A stretch of 64,000 nt of DNA from Thysanoteuthis rhombus (GCA_963457665.1 OY735225.1:2327501-2391500); one strand, 5' to 3'; counted from the stretch's first letter, positions 1 to 12,999 are shown. Notes: generated by a model not told the origin, from the letters alone. Translations and numbers: made by a program.

Positions 1-122
1 GGGCTGCAGCAGGAATCGAACCTACGACTGACAGGGTAGGGTTGCTGCTTCAACGTAGCGTTACTCACACTACTGAGCTAAACAGCCGCTGATAATGCGA
101 AGGTACAAATATAACGCAATTT
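1..122 (-). repeat. tRNA-derived SINE (family A), cut by window edge
   Basis: Read on the minus strand this has a tRNA-like head: an A box (complement of ACTGAGCTAAACA, about 74-86) and a B box (complement of GGAATCGAACC, 12-22), the pol III internal promoter layout. The segment beyond the tRNA head, ending TAACGCAATTTA near 110-122, recurs in the copies at 27.3-27.8 kb, so the repeat extends past the tRNA part. The body and 3' tail lie outside the window. It is a SINE rather than a working tRNA gene because the acceptor ends and anticodon arm do not form a clean cloverleaf and the flanks are repeated elsewhere. Confidence 0.75.
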
Positions 123-139
123 ATCATCATTCTATCGGA

Positions 140-898
<759 letters not shown>

Positions 899-1110
899 TT
901 AAGCTTAGCTTAGTCCAGAACAAAACCAAACCAAACTGGGACTGGGGACAGAAAATGTGCAATATCAATTTTCTAATTGGGGGGGGGGGGGTCCTGCTTT
1001 CTTGTCTTGAAAACCAACACTCAAAACACTGGGTGTCTATTTAGCTCGAACTCTGGACTGTGGTGCCGATAGTAAAGTGTGACCTCGACAATCACCAATT
1101 GCCATACTTT
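899..1110 (+). repeat. SINE-like repeat, family B (AAGCTTAGCTTAGTC type)
   Basis: Begins with AAGCTTAGCTTAGTCCAG and continues through a CTTGAAAACCAACACTC block and a GCTCGAACTCTGG block, in the same order as better copies at 16.4, 24.4-24.8 and 34.1 kb. The GCTCGAAC part resembles a B box, suggesting a decayed tRNA-related SINE. A 13-bp G run (979-991) interrupts it. Confidence 0.6.
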
Positions 1111-1137
1111 TACATGTTTAAAATGAGTACATGAAGT

Positions 1138-1643
1138 CTGTCCAGAAAGTATCCAGTCATTTTGAATATACCAAGAAGTCGTTACACGGCTTGATGTAAC
1201 TTGGCAACCAATTAAAAGAGACCCTACTATGCATGCATGTACACACTCATATGCGATTACACAGTCGGTAGACCCCATTGAGAGAGTTTGTGTACTGCGT
1301 GACCATTGCATTCACAATGACTGAGACTGCCCATACTTTACGTCTTGTGCAGTTTCTTTTAGCAAAACATCGCATCACCCAGATCTGTAAGGTACGCAAC
1401 ACTCTAGATTTGACACCTTGCAACTTTTCATGTTCCAAAAGGGGTGATTTCAGAATATGAACAAGATTAAGGAGAACGCAACGAGGCAATAGCGATCCCG
1501 AAATCAGACTTCGCAGACTGTTTAGAAAAGCGGAGATGACACAAAAGTGTGTGGTCCCTAGGGGAATACTTTGAAGGGTCCCAAGATGCCATTTCTGTGG
1601 GCTATTTTTCGTTGATATTAAATGGCTGGATACTTTCTGAACA
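1138..1643 (+). mobile_element. internally deleted mariner element with both terminal inverted repeats
   Basis: The left end TCTGTCCAGAAAGTATCCAG and the right end, whose complement reads TGTTCAGAAAGTATCCAG, form inverted terminal repeats of about 24 bp. Between them is a short 5' leader, an N-terminal-like start (REFVYCVT), then a jump to the C-terminal part of a mariner transposase: AKHRITQI followed by LDLTPCNF, equivalent to the conserved YSPDLAPCDFFLFPKLK block, then KENAT and a GxxFEGS-like tail. At about 0.5 kb against about 1.3 kb for a full mariner, the catalytic middle is gone. It is a non-autonomous, frame-broken copy. A second copy with the same leader and overlapping deletion lies at 23.86-24.26 kb. 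Confidence 0.85.
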
Positions 1644-2240
1644 TACATCATATAAGTTTTTGCGTTATTTTTTCTATATTTTATGTTAACCTCATCGAAT
1701 TTCCCGCTCATAAAGAATATTGAGTGACCAGAAAAAAATAAAAAACGAGCAGTACAAAGAAGCTGATGAAGATAGAAAAGAGATAAGAGAGGTGGTTGGA
1801 AAACCGAAACAAAAAGCTGAAAAACAAAAATCTTAAGGAACAGAAGAAATACAAATACTTTTTCAACAAAAAGTTTTACAACTAAATAAATGCACTCCAA
1901 AAAGATCTTTGTTACTGGTATCGATATTACGAGAAGTTCCCTGCCAAACAAACCAAATTCATTTTTCGTGTTCAAAACGCTATTCTAAAAACTACAATCA
2001 CTGTTTCTTTTCAATTAGCCTCTTCCTTAATGATTAGCTTGGTCTTCTGGTGAGGCTGTCCTAGCGAATAATTTTGAAGGGTACCCTGCTGTGGAACAAT
2101 AGTTAGTCTCGCAGATCATAACCTACTATAGTGAGAACGTTTCTCATTGCATGCACCACACTTGTAACCTGGCGCCTGACCAAGATAATAAAACACGTAG
2201 TCTTGTAGACTATTACAACTTTATTGTGGCATTGTGCTGC
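1644..2240. other. unassigned stretch
   Basis: A minus-strand frame of 242 codons covers part of this and runs through the mariner remnant, so it is not evidence of a gene. Nothing else recognised. Confidence 0.5.
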
Positions 2241-2317
2241 ACTAAACTAAACTTAGTAAATATTTGGCCACTCTTTCACTTTTACGAAAAACGTGAAATT
2301 CGAATGTCCCTTGACCA

Positions 2318-2450
2318 AAAAATAATGATAGTATGTTAAGCTGAGTGGTTGGAGATTGGGATATTTGGAGGCACAGGAAACTGGAGTGTAGGGGAGAAAG
2401 GAAAATTGTGCTCACTGCCTCTATAATATCGCGCTCCATAACAAACGCTG
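2318..2450 (+). repeat. unnamed dispersed repeat, family D, copy 1
   Basis: Shares an ordered set of blocks with 14120-14260: ATGATRGTATGTTARGCTGAG, a GGAG-rich middle with GTGTAGGGGAGA or similar, then TGCTCRCTGC and ACAAACG. Divergence is high but block order and spacing hold over about 120 bp. A short complement of the family-B motif (ACTAAACTTAGTAAA) lies just upstream at about 2245-2261. Confidence 0.5.
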
Positions 2451-2460
2451 AATGCCATTA

Positions 2461-2580
2461 TGCGAAAATGGTCTGTGAATGTTCGAATTTTCCCCATATA
2501 AATTGATGGTGATTTCTTCGCTGCTTCAAGCCATTTCGGTTTACGGAAATCCTATTTATTGGAACGCTCCACTTCCCGTA
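2461..2580 (+). mobile_element. pogo/Tigger-like MITE fragment
   Basis: Starts with TGCGAAAATGG, contains CCCCATATAAATTGATGGT and a TTTCGGTTTACGGAAA block, and ends TTGGAACGCTCCACTTCCCGTA. The same blocks in the same order occur at 34.56-34.67 kb, and the GGAACGCTC-ACTT-CGC end is the inverted end of the mini-elements at 34.78 and 34.92 kb. Assignment to the pogo type rests on the TTTACG/TTCGCTTTTACG style of end seen at 41.996 kb. Confidence 0.6.
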
Positions 2581-3229
2581 CTCAGTCTTATTTAACCTAT
2601 TCGCATGAAGCCCCACGCATAGTATGCACAAGAGCCGTATTTTTAACGTTAATTAGATACACGTATCTTTCGGGTAGCAGGGGAAGGTATAGTTAACAGA
2701 CCAGTAATGATCTGTCGTGAAATTAATCCTCAGAGGGGGGCCCAAAACTTATAGCTTTGTGCCACAGTAAGTTAATCTTGGCAAATATGAATTATGCCAT
2801 TTTGATGAGTGGAATTCATTTTTAAGCATTTCATAATGCAATATTGCCTTTCAGTTTTTGAGATGTTTCTGTGGTTATTCCAGAGCGTTGTCTGACACAA
2901 GAATACAAGTGTATCCAGTAGTTACAATTGGCAAGACGAGTTCGCTAAATATTGTTCTGCAGCGAGGCGACAAAGCGGATTGTACATATTGATTCCCTTT
3001 TCCTTGAATTTCCTCTCGCTAAATGTAGTTTGCTTCAATAACAATACATTATTTTGAAGTCTGGTTTTAGCATTAAGATAAACATGAGCGATACGTGTGC
3101 GCATGTGCGTGTAACGTTTGGTGAACGCATCATAATATCTAAAGAAACTTTGCCAAAAACTTAATATTTGTTTTCATAAGCTCGTCAGCTTTTTCTTGTT
3201 AACCAAACGAAGCGCTATTAAATTTTAAA
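2581..3229. other. unassigned stretch
   Basis: Nothing recognised. Confidence 0.5.
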
Positions 3230-3275
3230 ATAGCCAAGTTAGTTCGGAGAAGACACAACAAAATTTAAACGTTCA

Positions 3276-3542
3276 TTGCTATTAAAAGCAAGAGTAGAAC
3301 CACTTGGAAGAATTAAATGGTATGAGATATCCCCGAACATGGACGATGCAATGGGAACAATCTACCTTCGTGGATTGAATAAAGAGTTCGGTTCGACTTT
3401 GCCAAAAGGTTACCGAATACGACAAACACCCAATGAAGGCTGGAGGGTAAAAGACCGAAACGTTATGACGATAACCAAGATTAGGAAAATTAACATATCT
3501 TGTAGAATTAGAGATAAAAGAAAAACTTATACAATATTGTAA
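3276..3542 (+). other. coding-like segment, upstream member of a tandem pair
   Basis: An 88-codon open frame (no clean Kozak start; the first codon of the track frame is not ATG) ending in TAA at 3540-3542. Residues about 27-63 contain GTIYLRGLNKEF, YRIRQTPNEGW and DRNVMTITKIR. The next 300 bp contain a second, independently diverged version in an open + frame (RSIYPRGLNRGPASKF, YPLRQT, DRNIGSITTKIR). Conservation at the protein level between two copies argues that this once encoded protein. I do not recognise a characterised family; it could be part of a lineage-specific repeated ORF. Confidence 0.35.
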
Positions 3543-3634
3543 TTAGACTATTGTTACTTTTTTCCGTAAAGATGGCTTCATATTTATACTCGTATAATTT
3601 TCATTCTCAAATACAATTCTTTTGCACAATTCCT

Positions 3635-3865
3635 AGGCAATTACCCCCAGTCAAGTTGCATTTGAACGACAAGTTAATTCGGAAGAATTAATTGATACGT
3701 TATTATCCCAAAGCATATACAGCAGAACGAGATCAATTTACCCGCGAGGATTGAATAGAGGGCCCGCTTCGAAATTCCTAGAAGCTTATCCATTACGTCA
3801 AACATCTGGAGGGGTTGGAGGGTACAACGATCGAAATATTGGGAGTATAACAACCAAGATACGGA
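3635..3865 (+). other. coding-like segment, downstream member of a tandem pair
   Basis: Aligns to 3290-3490 from the GGAAGAATTAA block to the AACCAAGATACGG block. In frame it reads RSIYPRGLNRGPASKF then LEAYPLRQTSGG and NDRNIGSITTKIR. It has no good start codon and no obvious splice sites, so it is either an exon duplicate or a fragment of a dispersed repeat. Direct repeats of about 230 bp separated by about 150 bp fit local tandem duplication followed by decay. Confidence 0.35.
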
Positions 3866-3869
3866 CCCA

Positions 3870-5489
3870 GTACGATCAGATCAATGTACATAGAAAGCTG
3901 CTCATTGTGATCACTTTGATTCTTTGATTTCAATAACCAGCTGATAACATTAAGCCAAGGATGTGAAAAACAGCAACAATTTACAATCATTGTTATAAAT
4001 TTACATTCATTGCTATAAATCCATTGTTATCTTATCAAATTATTTGTTTTAAACAACTCCCCACTATAAAAGAAAATTATTATGAAACTAATATGAATTT
4101 TAGTTAATTTTGAATAAAGTGTATTTTAAATGATTTTGATAATAATCGGTAGATGACATTATCTGTTACTATAATAAACGGTTTCTTTTGCATAAGAATG
4201 AAACTATATCTTCATTATAGCAAACCAGAAGAGGTGTCACAGTTTGAGGTGGAATTTTTTTTTTCGAAATATATTATTACAGCATATCTGACACCCTTTT
4301 TTATATTAGGGGCTAATGAAGAGTTGCATGTAGCAGCTCAAAGAATGTTTTTCTATATTTAGTTCGTCTTAAGTGTAGTCTGATATCCGAGCAATTTTTC
4401 TATGCCTCTCATTCCTCTATGGTCATAACTATTCTTTCGCGGCACGCCAAGATAAAAATAAAAAGCAGCCTATAGGTGGGCGTATAAGCCGTGAGAGGTA
4501 AGGAAAAGATTCATACAAGATTAAATGTTCTTCCCTGGCGAACATCCATCAAAATATTCTATGATCTTGCGATTTTTGGTCCTTACAGACTCCAGCACCA
4601 TATGACGCCCTTCCACTGCGCTTTTGGAGTTATTGTCGTGTTGAGTGTTTTGCCCTTGGGTATAATCACTTGTCAATATGATACGCCAAGCAAAAATAAT
4701 TTACTTCTGCCAGGGGTATATGTATTCACACATGTACGTCTGTCTGTGCGTCTTTTTATCATCTGCTTGTTCACATAATTCCTCCAAAACTTCTCAATTT
4801 CTTTCAATGAAATTTTATGGAAGGGTGGAAGAATCGATTAGATTTCTGGGCAGATTCAGCAATTCCTTTTCGATTGAGAGATATTATATCATTCTGCAGC
4901 AGACTGTCGTGAAAAAATAGGTCTTTTAGAAAACTGGCTTCAGATCTAGGGGAGATAATTCAATATCAATTCGTACATTTAATTCCCTTACGTTTTTCTT
5001 TTATACAATAGACCTCCCCTTATCCTACTACTTGTAGTCCGATTCCTTCCCAAGGTCGGCACTGATTTGGGGGGAAGGGTGCTATTGTAATTTCAAATAT
5101 CCCAGAGTACCGCACCAACCCGCTGCATATTGTTTTATTTGTGCTAGATATGTTCACCTGTTAACGTGCTCTGGTAAATACAGGCAAACGATTCCTGCTT
5201 GTTTTCCTGCGTTTAATGATATTAATCGCACTTTATCAGTTATGGCTCCAGGGAATTCCGTGCCGTGGGGCAAAATACTACACATTATTAATCAAAGATA
5301 AGGTTTATCTCTGCGTTTACTTCAGTAACTTCATTAAAAATTCGCCTGTATCTGATTTATTGTTTCCGTCAATTTATTAGCTATTATCTTAAGGTAACGC
5401 TTCTGTGATTCAACATTGTCTCTGATTTGAAACTTCTCAGGACCCAACGCTGATGGAATAGATAGATAGATAGATTGATAAATTAGGAT
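3870..5489. other. unassigned AT-rich stretch
   Basis: Several open frames of 65-95 codons occur but none shows a domain, protein-like composition or a duplicated partner. No repeat assigned. Confidence 0.5.
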
Positions 5490-5585
5490 CAATTTAGTTG
5501 GTGAGGTAGTTGTGTTTTCCGTTTGTACCAAGGGTCAGTGTTTTAACCGGGTAAAAGCCGGGATTTCAAATGCTAATTAGTTAGA
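5490..5585 (-). repeat. SINE-like family B fragment
   Basis: On the minus strand it carries the family-B block order: ATTTGAAATCCCGGC, TTTTACCCGGTTAAAAC, then a GACCC-to-ACTACCTC segment, matching the 3' half of the copies at 24.4 and 16.4 kb. A GATA microsatellite (5459-5474) lies alongside. Confidence 0.55.
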
Positions 5586-5630
5586 AATATTGGAAACGTG
5601 TAGGAAATTTAATATAAGTAATTATAAACA

Positions 5631-5650
5631 TGATAATTACGTAATTATCA
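5631..5650. other. perfect 20-bp palindrome
   Basis: TGATAATTACGTAATTATCA is perfectly self-complementary with ATTACGTAAT at its centre, the type of core bound by PAR-bZIP/C/EBP-class dimers in animals. With no neighbouring gene its role is unknown and chance in AT-rich DNA cannot be excluded. Confidence 0.5.
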
Positions 5651-6751
5651 TCATTATATCAATAGCTATGTAATCTATAGATTTTAATAAATATTTTGAT
5701 ATAGGATATATTTATATATTCTATCATGTGTTTTTGGTATGAGCAAAAATTTCTACTGAAAAAACGTTGTTCAACTGTGCATTCATACCTGAGTTTTCGA
5801 AAGAGCCTAGGGAATTTTAGCACACTCTTAATTTACTACATGTTTGAAGAGCTATTGTATATTTCCCAAACTCAGCCAAAACAAATTTGTAAATTTCAGA
5901 TAAGACATATTCTAAAACATGCTCTGCAGTCCCATTAGTGACCCCTAGAAACTTTAGTAGCCATAGCTCTAGCCGTCTATTTTCGACCTAAAGAATGTTC
6001 GCCAAAAGCCTGACGAAGCATTTCGAGGGTCTCGATGGAAGAATAGCTGAGCTTCGCTCAAAATTTGATCCGTGTCGCAGAGATGTTCTCATACCACATC
6101 ACGAAACCTATTGGTACTGACTCAGTTGGCTGGGTAACAGAACAATTACATTACGTAGAATCCGGGAACTTTCCGATATCAACCCGTATGTAACATACAT
6201 AGATAGATATAGATATTTAAAAAAAAACTCTACATAATTAAAATTATCGTAGTTTTAATGACCTTTTCTATCGTTGATGCATGTAAAAAAAGAAAAAATT
6301 CAAATGGAGCAAATAGACTCAATTGGAACAAATATCGCAACGAGGTAGTGAACAGAATTAGAAACCGCTAGTATATCGACCCCACTTTATTTATTCTTTC
6401 AGTTTTCATTCACAGCCTCGCTCTAGTATTAGTCACATTCGATTCTATTTTTGTATTTTTTCTTTTTTTTTCTTTTTTGCACTTATCCTATGTATTATTC
6501 TATTTGTTTGTGTGTACCTTACATTTTTTTTAAATCCAGGATCAGAGTGTAGAATCTGCATGATCCCCGGTCCTTCTGATCTCGAATCAGTTATGCCTCC
6601 TGACCAGAGAACCAACAATATTATATTAAACGAGATGGAATTGGTAAAAATGCGGGAGAACAGGGGGAAGGAAGAGAGAGTACGAACGAGAAAAGGTATG
6701 GGATAAGAAAATTTAAGATAAACGAAAAGAGATCCAAGCGAAAGGGAAAAA

Positions 6752-6754
<3 letters not shown>
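5651..6754. other. unassigned stretch
   Basis: Nothing recognised beyond T-rich runs near 6450-6480. A minus-strand 180-codon frame at 6445-6987 is built largely from the adjacent microsatellite. Confidence 0.5.

Positions 6755-6835
<81 letters not shown>
6755..6835. repeat. compound microsatellite (TA)n(GA)n
   Basis: About 47 bp TA followed by about 34 bp GA, uninterrupted. Confidence 0.98.
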
Positions 6836-6836
<1 letters not shown>

Positions 6837-7830
6837 CTTGCTGGCTTGATATCAAGAGACAATGAGCAAAAAATTGAAAGGCGGGTACGGGTAGAAAGGC
6901 GTGAAAATTGCGATGCATTAGAGCGAAAAAAAGATTAGAGAGATTGTAGGAGCAAATGTTTGTGCATTTCTTATTTGTTTTTCGCATATGAATCTAATCC
7001 ATGTTTGTATAACATTTAGATAAAACATGGAAAGGCAACGAAGAATAGAGAGGATATGGAATAAAACGAGAAGTAAAGGATAAGAGGAAAGCAGAGGAAA
7101 GATTTGTAGTCAACGTATATACTAACATAAGAAAGTCATTTCCATTGATAATATTCTAATGATAAGAACAAATATTGAAATAATGTTTCTTATAATAAAA
7201 CGGACAATTTTGCAGCAACATGTTTTGCTAGGAATGCAAGTGCATACCACTGTGAACAGGTATAAATATTTGTATCTTTTCATGGAGTTTGACGGTTGAC
7301 TCGTTGGTAAATGAACGGGTCACGTGTTCTGATTTTGAAACTGCTCACAATTTTGAAAAGGCTTGAGTTTTGCCCCTGAAGAGATGAATTTGAACCAGGT
7401 AATTCCCCTGATCTGAATTCAATAAACATCCATGACGCACACATTAAGAAGTGTCCTGAAAATGTGCACTCAAACAATAGCATTCTCTTCGTTTGATGTA
7501 GATGATTGGCAATTGTTTTTCTTTCCAGTAAGTTTCATAAAACACAATGGATAGTTTTTGCTCGTTTAATTTTTCATTAATTTTTCTTGTTTGCGAATAT
7601 TTTTTTTTTCGCTGGGCTTCAAGAATGAAGGAGCTGTCCAAAGTTCATACGCCATCGGCCATTTTCAGCAAGTATTTCAAAGGATTAACTATAACAGTAA
7701 ACATTGGATTTTCAAATCATTATCAATACAAACTTTGAAAGTTACTTCATTCTTGTAACCAAACAAAAAATAACTTCGCAAACAAGAAAAATAGATGTAA
7801 AAGTTTGAAAGACAAAAACTATCCATCGTG
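6836..7830. other. unassigned stretch
   Basis: Possible weak family-B resemblance around 7290-7420 (GAACGGGTCACG and TTTGAACCAGG), too decayed to call. Otherwise nothing. Confidence 0.4.
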
Positions 7831-7952
<122 letters not shown>

Positions 7953-9059
7953 TAGGGTGGGTCGATAAATCAAGTCTGGCACATAGTTATTGGCTTAATT
8001 TTGATCTCAAATTTTCAATGCATAATGTTCGGTCGATGTGATAAATATTGACTGTTGAATATCAAGGCTATTTTGAGAAGGAAAAATGTTCTTCATTCTT
8101 GCCCCTGGTCATTCCGTTCTAATGATATCACATAATGAATGTTTTAAAAGTTAATTTCTATTTTGGTAGTTCGGACGTATCTATATTTTTTAATTCAATT
8201 AATTTCAATACATTGTTGCTACTCAATTACGTGCTCTCTATATTTGAAACCTCTTATTTTATTTGAAAAACTTGCTACAATGTAACCCGCTTTCACCACA
8301 TAATATGTTTAATATACTGAGTCAACGTTGCCATTATGCATTGTTGACTTTATCACGACGTTTTAGCTACTATTCCTTTCGGCTTTCTTCAATTGTCTGT
8401 TACATTCAGAAATCTTTCGGAATTCTTGAACGAAGCTTTGATTTAATCCATGAGGTTATTTCGTCATATTCCTTTAAATTTCCCTCATGATGTCGATCTG
8501 TGTCTCCAATGGAACGGTGTACACTTCTGTTCTCATTGCTATACACGTTGCTTCCGGTGTTCTTCCAAGTGAATTTCAGAATTAATGACCGTCAATTCTC
8601 CTTATGATGATTCTCCGTTGTTTATTCTATTATCTTAGGATCTTTAATCTCAAGCATCTGTAATCATGATTTCGTTCGTAACTATGAAAACAACGAAAAT
8701 AAAATGATGAACTACTCAAAATTTAGTTATAATGTTTGGAGAAGTTTGTTATTTTGTGAATCAAAGCAAGCTCGTCCAAACATCTTTGGCTCTTCACAAT
8801 AATTGATAATAATAAACCTCTGATTCTCTTAAACCAATAAGCAAAGTTGTTGTTAGTGTTTCTGTCATCAAGTCAGTCATTATATTAGAATATACATTAC
8901 TATTTCATTAAATTTGTAGCATAAACGCACACATCCATAAACATCCGTGTTCATTCAGGTAGACGAATATATTCCAGTAACTAAAAATATGCCCATGTAT
9001 AAGTTTATTCGATGATATAGATACTTTATGTATATGAATATTAGATAAGTATAACCAGT
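7953..9059. other. unassigned AT-rich stretch
   Basis: Nothing recognised. Confidence 0.5.
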
Positions 9060-9069
9060 ATTGCATAAA

Positions 9070-9165
9070 TGTCATCATTATTAGTAGCAGCAGTAGTAGC
9101 AGCCATTTCCTGTCCCCTGCAGGATAGAAGCCTTTCCCGGCTCTTTCCATGCCGACCGTGACAAC
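9070..9165. repeat. possible LINE 3'-tail fragment
   Basis: A run of TAG/CAG triplets leads into CCATTTCCTGTCCCCTGCAG and GGATAGAAGCCTTTCCCGGC. This resembles the GTCCACTGCAGGACAAAGGCCTCTCC-type sequence found at the 3' end of some invertebrate non-LTR elements. The match is from memory and short, so the call is tentative. Confidence 0.35.
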
Positions 9166-9596
9166 TTATATTTGCCATGGCTTACTGCCAAACTTTTCTA
9201 TCTCATTCCTCACTTTCATTTCTGTTTTTCTTCGACTGTGATTACTATTCCTTGGGCATCATCACCTTTTACTCAATCTGTTATCCTTCCTTCTTGCTCT
9301 GTGTCTTGCCCACCTTTATTTCTGTTGATTAATCACTCCTACGATAGCTCATACGCTGGGCTGCACAAGGATCCATGTTGATATCCTTTTATCTCATATA
9401 GTTATTCTAAACATTGCTCGTTACTTTGATCTTATAGTGACTCTGAGCATGTTTCCAACTGATTTTGTTAGTTTCATCCCCATCACGTCATATCTTGTAT
9501 TATACATTCATTGTACATTTTATGTTTGAAGCAAATTGGCAAAGTACTTTCAAATATGTTTTTACTGAATACTGTCCAACCAAAAGATATATATTT
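9166..9596. other. unassigned stretch
   Basis: Pyrimidine-rich between 9190 and 9340; no feature seen. Confidence 0.5.
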
Positions 9597-9774
<178 letters not shown>

Positions 9775-10165
9775 TTTTGTTGTTATTTACACTATATATA
9801 CAAACTCACATATATGAATATATATTGGGGGGGGGGATTTTTTTTTGCAATAGTCTTCGAGTTAATCTTTGGTATTTTTGTTGGTTAATTTATTACTAAG
9901 TTGTTTAATAACTACGTTACGTGATTTCCGAAACATTTTCATACATACACTTAATTGAGTTTTACAAATTAATGCACAAGCTGATTGATGAGTTGTTGTA
10001 AATGTTGGAAAATTGCTCGGTTAGTTTGTTCATTATACATAAATGGGATCTTCATTTTCGCTCCTGAAATAGACGTTGCGCCACGAAACTATATCGATCA
10101 AATCTGATAACTATACTGGCTAGAGTGACAGAGTATCATTTCTTAATTTAGTTTCTTGTTGCGAT
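9775..10165. other. unassigned stretch
   Basis: A G run (about 9827-9837) followed directly by a T run. Nothing else recognised. Confidence 0.5.
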
Positions 10166-10193
10166 TTATCTATCTATCTATCTATCTATCTAT
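10166..10193. repeat. tetranucleotide microsatellite (TATC)n
   Basis: About seven uninterrupted TATC units. Confidence 0.95.
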
Positions 10194-10410
10194 GTGCGCT
10201 TGTATGTGGGGATGTACTGGTGAAACTGATTATTATGATTACTTTGGACAGGTTCTTTTTTCTATAACCATAACCGGTTAAGCAAAGGATATCAAAATTT
10301 AAACAATTTACATTCATTGTTTAAGACAATTTTTTAAAAACATTTTAAATCCATTTTAAACAAAGAATTTGTGACTGACTGATTATCCAATATTATAATA
10401 AATGACTCTA

Positions 10411-10537
<127 letters not shown>

Positions 10538-11030
10538 GAGCACGCACAATTTCCAGTCAGCTCAAAGGCCACTAAAACGGGTGTGCCACTAGAGTGCATC
10601 AGGAAATTAGGATTGAGTTACTTCTAAATCTCACTCGAGCCAAGAGAGCCAATCAAAATACTGGAAACCAAAGATTCGTTCAACGAGCAGATATACATAT
10701 GGAGACACGTGACCAGTTTATCACCTCAGCATGTCTGTCCGACAAAACCCGAAGATGGAACCCCTCCTTTCAGCATTCAAAGGAAGTGATTCCTAACATC
10801 CTTCAAGAAAGGATCCCAGCAGGGGTATAAAAACGGAACAGTGAGTGGGCGTCTTCGCTCTTGAATCGTTTAAATCTATTTATATTCATATTGCCGACCA
10901 TCATGATGTTTTGATGACCATCATACAGATCTCAATTTTATGATTCTCACCATCTTTTCTTCCGTTTGAGTTTTTATAAAAAGTTATATCGTATATTGTA
11001 GTCTCTTTCTTTCTTTCCCCACCCTCTCTC
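10538..11030. other. moderately GC-richer unassigned stretch
   Basis: A 79-codon + frame (10594-10830, GTG-initiated) has no recognisable domain. A GGGTATAAAAACGG block (about 10823-10836) follows it. An imperfect inverted repeat, GACCATCATGATG/GATGACCATCAT, lies near 10897-10923. I see no supported gene. Confidence 0.4.
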
Positions 11031-11032
11031 TT

Positions 11033-11058
11033 ACACGCACACACACACACACACACAT

Positions 11059-11156
<98 letters not shown>
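11033..11156. repeat. compound microsatellite (CA)n(TA)n
   Basis: About 42 bp CA followed by about 82 bp of TA. Confidence 0.98.
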
Positions 11157-12880
11157 TAGCAGTCAATAATGACGGGATTATTTACGTATGGATTGGCACT
11201 TCAACTTAAGATCAGGCTATGTAGTCGCTCTGTGTTGAATCAAAGTGTCCCACCCGGGATAAGCTAGGCTAGTATCGGTGCTCTCTAGTGGAACACCAAG
11301 AAAATCACATTATTCATTACGACGTTATCTACGTAATTTTTCAGTCTGTAAGACACACTTAGAAATATATTCAATTATAAAACAATATCAAATCAAATGG
11401 AATCGTATGATCAACAGGAAGCTGATTACCTAACCCTTAGATTTTACCGCTCGTAGGTCGAGAAGAATTGCAGTGAGCTGTAGTTAGAGGAACATGTGTC
11501 TTGTAAGCCAGTCACTATGAAATCTATGTATACTGCATCATCGACAATAAAATAATTAAATAAAAAGGGTTGACTGAATTGGTCAGGAGTGAAGCAAAAT
11601 GTCAACAGCCTTCATATTTAACCTTTTTCATCGTCTCCTGTTGACTGACTGAAAATACCAGGTTTGGGTCGAGTCAACATTTGGCATCTTGACAAGAAAT
11701 CTGCGCATGCTGTTGCAGGTCATATCACGCAGTATTCAGTTCGGTGTAACCGGTGGAAGAATTCAAGATGAATTTGGAATGGATTGATTTAGAATTATCA
11801 TTCATGTATTTTGGTTTCCATCAAGGTTTTCAACGGGGGTAACTGCACTTTTTGTGGCAGCTGTTATGGGAAATTCTCGTGTCTTTGCATTTAACCATTT
11901 CATATCAGAAACTGTCAACCAAAATTGTCAACATAGGTTTCTTCAGTTTTCAAGTCGGTCCAACTAGCTGGCTGGCTGGTTGGTTGGCTATGTGTGTATC
12001 ACACGTACAGGCTGCACTGATGAAGCTAAAGGGCTGAAAATTCAAACATTCACTCCATATTATGTCTACAAGAAATGTTGTTTTTCTTATTTGAAAATCT
12101 GCCCCTGATGGGTGTTTAGTTGGGGTTCTATTTTCAATGTAAGTTTATGCTTGATTCCTTAGCTTGTGTCTGTTTGTCTTTCAAAAATTCAGACTTTTTA
12201 GTGATTACTGCCCAACAAAAGACGAGAGAAAATGACCAATTTATTGATCCCCCTTCTTCCAATGTCTTAATTGATCATCCCAACACGGCATGCTGACGGT
12301 TTCTATTGAATGACTAAACAAACCTGTTTCACATTTGTCTAAGTTTCTAACAGTCTTTATACTTTAAACATTTCCTGGGATTCCTCAGATTTTATATTTC
12401 CTATCAAACTAAATCTCATTAAACATACATTTCATTTATTTTCCATCCATATACTATGGCAATTAACTCGTATTTTTCCATGTCCTATGGTACCAAATGG
12501 GGATAAAACTCACTACACTGTAATAATCATATCATTCCGTCAATATTTACCTTTCAAGAACTACATTCTCATGGGAACGCAGTTTTATTATTTGCTGATA
12601 ATAAAAGTGCTGAATTTAAAGAATAACAGAAAAATAGAGGTAATAGAAGTAATATAAACAAAATTTGAAATTTTAGAAAATCTGAGTTACACAGAACACA
12701 ATTCTTCAAGCTCACTTTTATATCCACGTCTATGAAAAGCGATATGTATATCAATACATTTCATATATTCTGTCATTTTTGACGGTACTGGTAAACTAGT
12801 ATTATAAATATTTACAAACCAAGGGGCGCGGTTATCAAAAAATTCCTTCAGACATGCACATTCCAGTAACCAAGGTAAAT
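11157..12880. other. unassigned stretch
   Basis: No gene or classified element. Small CTGG/GTTG tetranucleotide runs near 11970-11986. Confidence 0.5.
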
Positions 12881-12892
12881 GAGGAAACTGAT

Positions 12893-12945
12893 TGAAAGTC
12901 CTTGCCCCCTTTGGCTCCTGGGCCACTCTGGATCTCGTATATATG
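12893..12945 (+). repeat. short fragment of unnamed repeat family C
   Basis: The block CCCCCTTTGGCTCCTGGGCC followed by ACTCTGGA matches the corresponding part of the longer copies at 31.8 and 36.8 kb. Confidence 0.5.
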
Positions 12946-12999
12946 TACATGCTTTCATATCTAGACATATCTACCTAGATCTATATTCATACATTGGCT

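Noticed and set aside
1247-1975. Longest minus-strand frame of the window (242 codons)
   Set aside because: It runs antisense through the mariner remnant including its terminal repeat, and its F/L/S/V-rich composition is that of reverse-read AT-rich DNA.
10823-10836. TATA-like GGGTATAAAAACGG downstream of a GC-richer stretch
   Set aside because: A single motif without a transcript, initiator or downstream frame is not enough to call a promoter.
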